NCBI GenBank assembly: GCA_024655945.1
Contig: JANLFK010000010.1
Span: forward strand, 1 to 64,000
Length of the DNA: 64,000 nt
DNA from: a candidate division KSB1 bacterium
Lineage (GTDB): Bacteria > Zhuqueibacterota > Zhuqueibacteria > JANLFK01 > Oleimicrobiaceae
Reading direction: 5' to 3'
Below the pieces are notes generated by a model, which saw only the letters and a program-made list of their open reading frames with translations, had not been told where the DNA came from and did no database searches. Positions within the stretch are counted from its first letter, which is position 1; each line of letters begins with the position of its first letter. The translations under genes and the position numbers were made by a program. Below, in pieces: positions 62,135-64,000 of the stretch.

Positions 62135-63435
62135 CAATCGTGTCCCTTTCCCAGCTGTCTGCGTCGCAGGTGTTCCAAAGCGCGTGCCCCAATATCCTTG
62201 CGGTAGTAGGCGCCATCAAAAGTTATCTGCTTGACTGCCGCGTAAGCGTCGCGGATGGCCTGGGGGATGCTGTCGCTCACGGCCGTGACGCCTAACACGC
62301 GGCCGCCGTCAGTGACCACCTGGCCGTTGTTCCTCTTCGTGCCGGCATGGAAGAGGAGCACGTTGTCCGGAAACTCGTGGTCCAGGCCGGAGATAGGCTT
62401 GCCTTTGTCATAGGCACCTGGGTACCCTGCGGAGGCGACAACCACGCACACGGCCGCAGCCTTGTTTTGGGCAAAGGTCTCTTTTGCCAGCGTCCCCTCG
62501 ATCGTTGCATTCATGAGCGCCGCCAAGTCGCCTTCCAGAAGCGGCAGCACGGCCTGCGTCTCCGGGTCACCGAACCGGCAGTTGTACTCCACCAAACGTG
62601 GCCCCGCAGCGGTGAGCATGAGCCCCAAGTAGAGGACACCGCCGTAGGGGTGACCTTCCTGTCGCATTCCCTGGATGGTCGGCCGCACCAGCTCCTCTTC
62701 GATGCGGCGGAGCTGCTTAGCATCCACCACCGGCGCGGGGGCATAGGCCCCCATGCCGCCGGTGTTGGGCCCCTGATCGCCGTCAAATATGCGCTTGTGG
62801 TCCTGGGCCGGAGCCAGGCAACGGTAGGTGTCGCCGTCTGTGAGCACGAGTAGCGAGGCCTCCTCCCCCTGGAGAAACTCCTCGATGACCACCACGTCGC
62901 CGGCCGGCCCAAAAGCCCGCTGCACCATGATGGTGTGCAAGGCTGCGCGCGCCTGCTCCAGCGTCTCGCAGACGATGGCCCCTTTGCCGGCAGCAAGGCC
63001 GTCCGCCTTTATCACTAAAGGCAAGGGGTGGCGTTCTATGTACTGCCAGGCGGTCTGTGGATCGCGGAAAATGGCAAAAGCTGCGGTAGGGATGCCATGG
63101 CGATGGGCAAATTCCTTGGCAAAGGCCTTGCTGCCCTCCAGAGCAGCTGCCGCAGCAGTCGGCCCGAAGATGCGCAGCCCCTTTTTCGCGAACTCGTCGA
63201 CGATCCCCAGCACTAAGGGTGCCTCAGGTCCCACGACCGTAAGGGCGATGCGCTGCTTCTTGGCAAAGTCCAGCAGGCGGCGGATGTCCGTGGGGGCAAT
63301 GTCCACGCATTCAGCTATCTGGGCGATGCCTGCATTGCCAGGCGCACAATAGAGCTTGCGCACCTGGGGGCTCTGCGCGAGCTTCCAGACCAAGGCGTGC
63401 TCTCTTCCTCCACCGCCGACCACCAGTACCTTCAT
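62134..63435 (-). CDS. purD: Phosphoribosylamine-glycine ligase
   Basis: The protein has 433 residues, typical length. KVLVVGGGGREHALVWKLAQSP opens the N-domain; the ATP-grasp domain with KADGLAAGKGA and EYNCRFGDPETQAVLP follows. It makes glycinamide ribonucleotide in purine synthesis. ATG at 63435 follows AGAGGA; a longer open frame upstream overlaps the uvrB end and is not used. Confidence 0.93.
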   Translation of the reverse strand: MKVLVVGGGGREHALVWKLAQSPQVRKLYCAPGNAGIAQIAECVDIAPTDIRRLLDFAKKQRIALTVVGPEAPLVLGIVDEFAKKGLRIFGPTAAAAALEGSKAFAKEFAHRHGIPTAAFAIFRDPQTAWQYIERHPLPLVIKADGLAAGKGAIVCETLEQARAALHTIMVQRAFGPAGDVVVIEEFLQGEEASLLVLTDGDTYRCLAPAQDHKRIFDGDQGPNTGGMGAYAPAPVVDAKQLRRIEEELVRPTIQGMRQEGHPYGGVLYLGLMLTAAGPRLVEYNCRFGDPETQAVLPLLEGDLAALMNATIEGTLAKETFAQNKAAAVCVVVASAGYPGAYDKGKPISGLDHEFPDNVLLFHAGTKRNNGQVVTDGGRVLGVTAVSDSIPQAIRDAYAAVKQITFDGAYYRKDIGARALEHLRRRQLGKGHD

Positions 63436-63479
63436 CTTCCTCTTCCGTTTGACCGCAATGGAATGATATCCCCAGGTGC

Positions 63480-64000
63480 TTAGAATTGCACTTTGAGCTT
63501 CCTGCTCCTCCCCTGCAGCGCGTCGATCTGGTCGCGCAGTTCGGCCGCCCGTTCGAATTCCAAGCGTCGGGCGGCTTCCATCATCTCCGCCTCCAGCTGC
63601 GCGATGAGTTGCTCGCGCTCCACGGGAGTCATCCGTCGCCAGCGCGCCGCCAGCGATTGCGTGCGCTCGGCAGCGCGCGCCCACTTGCTCCCTTTGGCGT
63701 CGGCCACGCGTGTGGCCCCGAGCACGTCTTCAACTGACTTGTAGATTGTCGTCGGGGTGATGCCGTGCTCTTCGTTGTACTGCTGCTGCATGAGGCGGCG
63801 ACGGTTTGTCTCCTCAATGGCCCGCTGCATGGAGGAAGTCATCTGGTCGGCGTAGAAGATGACTCTGCCGGCGGCGTTGCGCGCGGCCCTGCCCGCCACT
63901 TGAATGAGCGAGCGCTCAGAGCGCAGGAAGCCCTCCTTGTCGGCGTCCAGCACCGCGATGAGACTGACCTCCGGCAAATCCAGCCCCTCGCGCAGCAGGT
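63480..64000 (-). CDS. uvrB: UvrABC system protein B, C-terminal part (runs off the window)
   Basis: Only the last 173 residues are in view; the 5' end lies beyond position 64000. [28 protein letters not shown] and AGRAARN are helicase motifs V-VI, and the C-terminal UVR domain ([24 protein letters not shown]) binds UvrC. UvrB verifies DNA damage in nucleotide excision repair. It appears to be first of the uvrB-purD-epimerase run, 44 nt before purD. Confidence 0.95.
   Translation of the reverse strand, partial: LLREGLDLPEVSLIAVLDADKEGFLRSERSLIQVAGRAARNAAGRVIFYADQMTSSMQRAIEETNRRRLMQQQYNEEHGITPTTIYKSVEDVLGATRVADAKGSKWARAAERTQSLAARWRRMTPVEREQLIAQLEAEMMEAARRLEFERAAELRDQIDALQGRSRKLKVQF

Noticed and set aside
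61028-62206. Long plus-strand ORF (392 codons)
   Set aside because: It is exactly antisense to the sigma-54 activator and the epimerase, whose motifs are clear.
1-64000. CRISPR arrays, insertion sequences, rRNA genes
   Set aside because: No regularly spaced repeats, transposase motifs or rRNA-like stretches were seen on either strand.

Overview
The window is GC-rich chromosomal DNA from a diderm bacterium. LPS-type genes (an LptE-like lipoprotein, a heptose-activation fusion), TonB/ExbBD, two PorV/PorQ-family proteins and two secreted proteins ending in FlgD-like C-terminal domains fit the FCB superphylum; a candidate phylum of the KSB1/Calditrichota kind is my inference, since no rRNA is present. 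Coding density is high, and almost every gene sits in a tight operon.

Layout, plus strand first. Positions 1-1100 hold a decayed integron-type tyrosine recombinase and a promoter. 1222-6414 carries a lipoprotein, a divergent polysaccharide deacetylase, a PdxJ-like protein whose classical catalytic residues look replaced, an HD hydrolase, a tryptophanase and a HAD phosphatase. 6629-16124 holds an Ig-like lipoprotein, a secreted beta-propeller protein, two PorV/PorQ proteins, an isocitrate dehydrogenase-like enzyme, a GH57 glucanotransferase and a CtpA-type protease. A near-consensus promoter at 16345 starts exbB-exbD-exbD-tonB, followed by a second lipoprotein related to the first one and by dsbD. 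Then come a divergently transcribed orphan gene, tRNA-Val with its own promoter and terminator, a secreted GH38 mannosidase and an adenylyltransferase/GmhB fusion. The start codon of a SelW-like selenoprotein gene overlaps the stop of that fusion; its in-frame UGA makes it invisible to ordinary ORF calling.

From 27098 to the end nearly everything is on the minus strand. One long operon reads yggS-divIVA-lipoprotein-punA-ileS-dksA-lspA-rluD. Then come pfp (pyrophosphate-type PFK signature), fabH, a PAP2 enzyme, pyk, comEC and coaE. A secreted subtilase of about 1400 residues and a GT2 follow. A complete arabinose operon (Na+ symporter-araB-araD-araA) is driven by a consensus promoter whose start site lies in an 18-bp palindrome. 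Then come glpD and uvrB-purD-epimerase-sigma54 activator-lptE-TPR-GT4. UvrB runs off the window.

Functional themes are carbohydrate use (arabinose, mannosides, alpha-glucans, glycerol-3-phosphate), glycolysis with a pyrophosphate-type PFK, and envelope biogenesis. The most notable items are the hidden selenoprotein with a SECIS-like hairpin, the PdxJ homologue without its catalytic residues, the heptose fusion, the ara operator, and nine TTG-N17-TA promoters sitting in AT-rich islands. No CRISPR array, intact mobile element or rRNA was seen.
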